DNA from: Pseudomonas yamanorum
Lineage (GTDB): Bacteria > Pseudomonadota > Gammaproteobacteria > Pseudomonadales > Pseudomonadaceae
NCBI RefSeq assembly: GCF_013386765.1
Contig: NZ_JACARE010000017.1
Coordinates: forward strand, 235,550 to 299,549
Direction of reading: 5' to 3'
DNA: 64,000 nt
Shown: one piece after another, positions 61,631 through 64,000 of the stretch
Layout of the letters: the number at the start of each line of letters is the position of its first letter
Numbering within the stretch: the first letter of the stretch is position 1
Made by a program: the position numbers and the translations under genes
Notes under the pieces: model-generated
What the model was told of the DNA's origin: nothing
Databases searched by the model: none
Seen by the model: only the letters and a program-made list of their open reading frames with translations

Positions 61631-62356
61631 TTAACGCGTCTCCAAAATCTGCAGCACCAAATTGACGGCATGGCTGCCAGGAGTGACGGGGCGGTTCACG
61701 TGATGCCCCAGGTTACCCATGGCCAGGATCGCCATGTCCGATTCTTCGCAATTTATCGCAAGCGGACGCTGCCGGCCGGGCCTGATGTGCGTATGAACGC
61801 ATTTAAGGACACCTGTGGCAATTCGACTTATGGTCAAGCTCGTCCGATCGTGCAACCAAATCCGTAGCGGACAGGCTTCAAGCTCCGTTTTTTGAGGAGT
61901 GCTCGGTCCTGTGTGGTGGGGCTGTTCCAGACGCTGATGGTGCTTGTACAAACGCAAAACTATTCATTTGCTCGCCACACTCTTGTGAAGTTGTGAAAAC
62001 CCGTTTTTTTCACGCTCTTTTGAAGACGTGAACCTCAAAAAAGGGCTGCCCCAGCCTGGCACCTGGCCCGAGATCACTGCCGGCAAGCGGCAAAACGGGC
62101 AAACAACTCAAGTGGCCGAGCGCATGGCAGCTCTGGCAGATTCGGGTAAAGACGATGGTTTGCAGAGAAAACAGCAAGCTCGCCAGCTTCACTCGATCTG
62201 TGTGGGCGGCTCTCTGTGGGCGGTGCGGGGAGCTAATACAAGCGCATTAGCGATGCTGCGAGGCCCGATCAGGAGACGTCCTTATAATCGGGGGGAGATT
62301 GTAGCGAAGAAATGCGCGCAAATGGACGTGTTTAATGACTTTTATTAGCAGTCTGG
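61631..62356. other. 726-base stretch without a convincing gene
   Basis: It lies upstream of mqo and downstream of the small minus-strand gene at 62357. Short open frames exist on both strands but none has a good ribosome site or recognisable product. Structures seen are an AT-rich hairpin GTGAAAA/TTTTCAC near 61993-62013, a minus-strand terminator candidate at 62037-62056, and an isolated TATAAT at 62283-62288. An untranslated RNA on the minus strand is possible. Confidence 0.5.
62037..62056 (-). terminator. Minus-strand terminator candidate
   Basis: On the minus strand GGCTG-GGG-CAGCC is followed by C and six T. It could end a transcript from the small gene at 62357-62590 or from an RNA within the gap. 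Confidence 0.5.
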
Positions 62357-62590
62357 TCAGGAGGCCAACGCGTGCCGTGGCTGCGCCTGCGAAACCGCTG
62401 GGCTGACGCGGGCGCTGGCGGGCAGCGGGCGGTGCATCCAGCTCAGGCGGGGCTCTTCGACTTCGACCCAGCCTTCGCCGACGGGCGGCAGGCTGCACTG
62501 CTTGAACGCCTGGCAGCAACCTTGGGCATCGAGCAGGGCAAAATGGCGATGACTGGTGTGGGAAAAGAACAATGATTTGAGAAGGCGCAT
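62357..62590 (-). CDS. Small hypothetical protein
   Basis: 77 residues beginning MRLLKSLFFSHTSHRHFALLDAQGCCQAFKQC, with WVEVEEPRLSWMHRPLPASARV after it. The N-terminal half resembles small uncharacterised Pseudomonas proteins I have seen; no motif or function is recognised. The ribosome site is weak, so confidence is moderate. Confidence 0.55.
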   Translation of the reverse strand: MRLLKSLFFSHTSHRHFALLDAQGCCQAFKQCSLPPVGEGWVEVEEPRLSWMHRPLPASARVSPAVSQAQPRHALAS

Positions 62591-62774
62591 GGTTTTGTAC
62601 CCGGTTCGTTACATGCTGCAAAGGTTGTCAGTCTGGCATGACATTGAGGTGACGGTTCTGTGTGAAAATTGTAATTTCGCCGACAGTTCAGCCGTCGTTC
62701 AGGAATTCTGGTGAGTGGCGAGCGCTCGCCGTTATACTGGCGCCCTGTTTGCATCTAGTCCTGGAGAAATGAGT

Positions 62775-63359
62775 ATGTTGCAACGCCTGTTGTTCGGTTT
62801 GATCACTGTGACCAGTTTGACCCTGGTTGGCTGCGCCCACAGCCCGCAACAACTCAGCCCGCAACCAAAAATCACCACTCAGTTGGCGCCAGTGGGCCAT
62901 GGCCAGCCGGTGTCGGTGCGTGTGGTTGACGGGCGTCCATCGCCGACCCTCGGCACCCGTGGCGGCCTGTACCCGGAAACCAGCGCCATCACGGTGACCG
63001 GTGCCGACGTGCTGCCCAAGCTGCAAGCCCAGGCCGAAGCGGCTGTGCGCCTGCTGGGCTTCACCCCGGCCAACTCGCCGGGTGCTCCGCAACTGACCAT
63101 TACCCTGGCCGAGCTGAAGTATCAGTCGCCCAAGGAAGGCCTGTACGTGACTGAAGCCACCATCGGCGCGACCTTCAAGTCCGACGTGACCGCCGGCACC
63201 CGTCGCTACAGCGGCCGCTACGGCGCATCCCTGGACCAGCGCTTCGGCATGGCGCCGAACCAGGAAACCAACACCAAGCTGGTGAGCGATGTGTTGAGCG
63301 ATGCCCTGACGCGCCTGTTCAAGGACCCGAGCATCGGTTCGCTGCTCAGCTCGCAATAA
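62775..63359 (+). CDS. YajG family lipoprotein
   Basis: 194 residues; ATG 62775 has GGAG 8 bases upstream, better than the ATG two codons earlier. The signal ends in a lipobox LTLVGC (Cys17). Mature part: VSVRVVDGRPSPTLGTRGG, LTITLAELKYQSPKEGLYVTEATIGATFK and SGRYGASLDQRFGMAPNQ match the YajG outer-membrane lipoproteins of unknown function. A terminator follows. Confidence 0.85.
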   Translation: MLQRLLFGLITVTSLTLVGCAHSPQQLSPQPKITTQLAPVGHGQPVSVRVVDGRPSPTLGTRGGLYPETSAITVTGADVLPKLQAQAEAAVRLLGFTPANSPGAPQLTITLAELKYQSPKEGLYVTEATIGATFKSDVTAGTRRYSGRYGASLDQRFGMAPNQETNTKLVSDVLSDALTRLFKDPSIGSLLSSQ

Positions 63360-63367
63360 CCGCTCAT

Positions 63368-63403
63368 AAAAAAACCGGGCTCATCACTGAGCCCGGTTTT
63401 TTT
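63368..63403 (+). terminator. Terminator after the YajG-like gene
   Basis: AAAAAAACCGGGCTCA and TGAGCCCGGTTTTTTT form a 9-bp GC stem between A- and T-runs; probably bidirectional, serving the convergent small gene too. Confidence 0.9.
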
Positions 63404-63416
63404 ACGCCTGCAGTTT

Positions 63417-63626
63417 TCATGCAGCCGTTTCGACATAAAAGTCCAGCACACTCACACCGGTGAGCAAGTCCAGCTCCGGCAGGTCGGCATGCTGATGCCC
63501 GCCGAGGGCGCAATACACCAGCCAGTGGCGGTCCTGCACATTGAACGCGAGGCCGCCTACCAGCGCCTCTTGCTCATCGCTTTGGGCGATCAGATACAGC
63601 CGATCCTGGTTTTGCGCGTGCAACAT
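63417..63626 (-). CDS. Small conserved hypothetical protein
   Basis: 69 residues (MLHAQNQDRLYLIAQSDEQEALVGGLAFNV, then DRHWLVYCALGGHQHADLPELDLLTG). A good GGAG lies 6 bases before its ATG, supporting expression. No signal peptide or known domain. Function unknown. Confidence 0.65.
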   Translation of the reverse strand: MLHAQNQDRLYLIAQSDEQEALVGGLAFNVQDRHWLVYCALGGHQHADLPELDLLTGVSVLDFYVETAA

Positions 63627-63807
63627 GACAAGCTCCCGGGCTTTCGAAGGGCAACAGAGTGGCTTGTTAAGGTGACGTTCAGGTGACGTTGTAAATTACT
63701 GGATACATTATCCGTCAATGGGGAAGGAGCAATGAGGCGCAGGCGGCGCATATCATTCAGGTTTGTATCTGAACTGATACCAAGACACTGATACGTCGAG
63801 GTTTGCG

Positions 63808-64000
63808 ATGTCGCTGACCGCACTACTGCTCAATTCCCTTGCCCTGCTGCTGGCGTGCCCGGCGGCCTGGCTGCTGTTTGTCACGCGCCTGCGTGAACAG
63901 CGCGCGATGGAAAGACTTGCCGCGCAAAGCGAACTGCGCGCCATTGATCAACCGATGCTGTTGCTGGATGTGCTGACGCAGCGTACCCATCGCCTGTTTT
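63808..64000 (+). CDS. Membrane-anchored protein, N-terminal part only
   Basis: The frame runs off the window edge after 64 codons. It opens MSLTALLLNSLALLLACPAAWLLF, a membrane helix or uncleaved signal, followed by a charged stretch (TRLREQRAMERLAAQSELRAID) and QPMLLLDVLTQRTHRLF. GAGG lies 6 bases before the ATG. Too little is visible to name a family. Confidence 0.6.
   Translation, partial: MSLTALLLNSLALLLACPAAWLLFVTRLREQRAMERLAAQSELRAIDQPMLLLDVLTQRTHRLF

Noticed and set aside
61631..61957. A 108-codon minus-strand frame ending at the mqo start
   Set aside because: No ribosome site or motif; more likely the mqo upstream region.
62028..62348. A 106-codon plus-strand frame starting at GTG
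   Set aside because: No convincing ribosome site, no recognised product, and it overlaps a minus-strand terminator candidate; kept only as part of the unexplained gap.

Overview
The window is about 64 kb of GC-rich chromosomal DNA from a Pseudomonas, most likely of the P. fluorescens group. The evidence is the gene content (fagA-fumC-sodA operon, rpoN-hpf-ptsN-rapZ-ptsO, mla and lpt clusters, mqo, sspAB), the Pseudomonas-style regulatory sites, and ten inverted pairs of REP-type repeats carrying cores such as GGCTTGCC, GAGCTTGCTC and CCGGCTTGCCGG. I saw no prophage, insertion sequence, tRNA, rRNA, CRISPR array or plasmid function. Almost every gene is intact. Only the two edge genes are cut: zapE at the left, and a membrane-anchored protein at the right.

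Layout. 1-9062 is core housekeeping: the end of zapE, a GlxA-type regulator, an acyl-CoA dehydrogenase, an aldo/keto reductase, rplM-rpsI, the cytochrome bc1 operon petABC and sspAB. 9063-20060 is an accessory block. It holds a GntR/FadR regulator, a zinc-dependent phospholipase C-like gene under a strong LexA-type box, a galactarate/glucarate pathway (kdgD, ketoglutarate semialdehyde dehydrogenase, MFS transporter, garD), an AEC transporter, a carboxymuconolactone decarboxylase-like protein, an unusual CaCA exchanger and an RlpA-like lipoprotein. 20074-36716 is core again: gatCAB on the minus strand, and divergently mreBCD-maf-rng-yhdP-nit-tldD, then darP and pmbA. 36717-40640 is the iron-controlled operon fagA-fumC-TPR protein-sodA-ZIP transporter behind Fur-like sites. 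40749-47798 (minus) carries kdsD-kdsC-lptC-lptA-lptB-rpoN-hpf-ptsN-rapZ-ptsO, joining LPS transport, sigma-54 and the nitrogen-type phosphotransferase system. 47985-52774 (plus) carries mlaFEDCB, ibaG and murA, which build and maintain the envelope. hisG, hisD and hisC follow. 56308-63626 has uraA-upp, hpt, small hypothetical proteins, mqo and a YajG-type lipoprotein.

How the genes work together. In the galactarate block, GarD makes 5-keto-4-deoxyglucarate, KdgD converts it to 2,5-dioxopentanoate, and the aldehyde dehydrogenase yields 2-oxoglutarate. The MFS protein probably imports the sugar acid, and the GntR protein probably represses the set. In the fagA operon, iron limitation would induce iron-independent replacements: class II fumarase and Mn-superoxide dismutase, plus a possible metal importer.

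Most of the window is ordinary core genome and I do not see a large undescribed multi-gene system. The observations most worth following are: the LexA-type box over the phospholipase promoter; the CaCA exchanger that has lost both conserved acidic ligands; mreC, which seems to start at ATT overlapping a 13-codon upstream frame; an overlapping sigma-70/sigma-54 element before rpoN; and a repeat element that encodes the C-terminus of Mqo.
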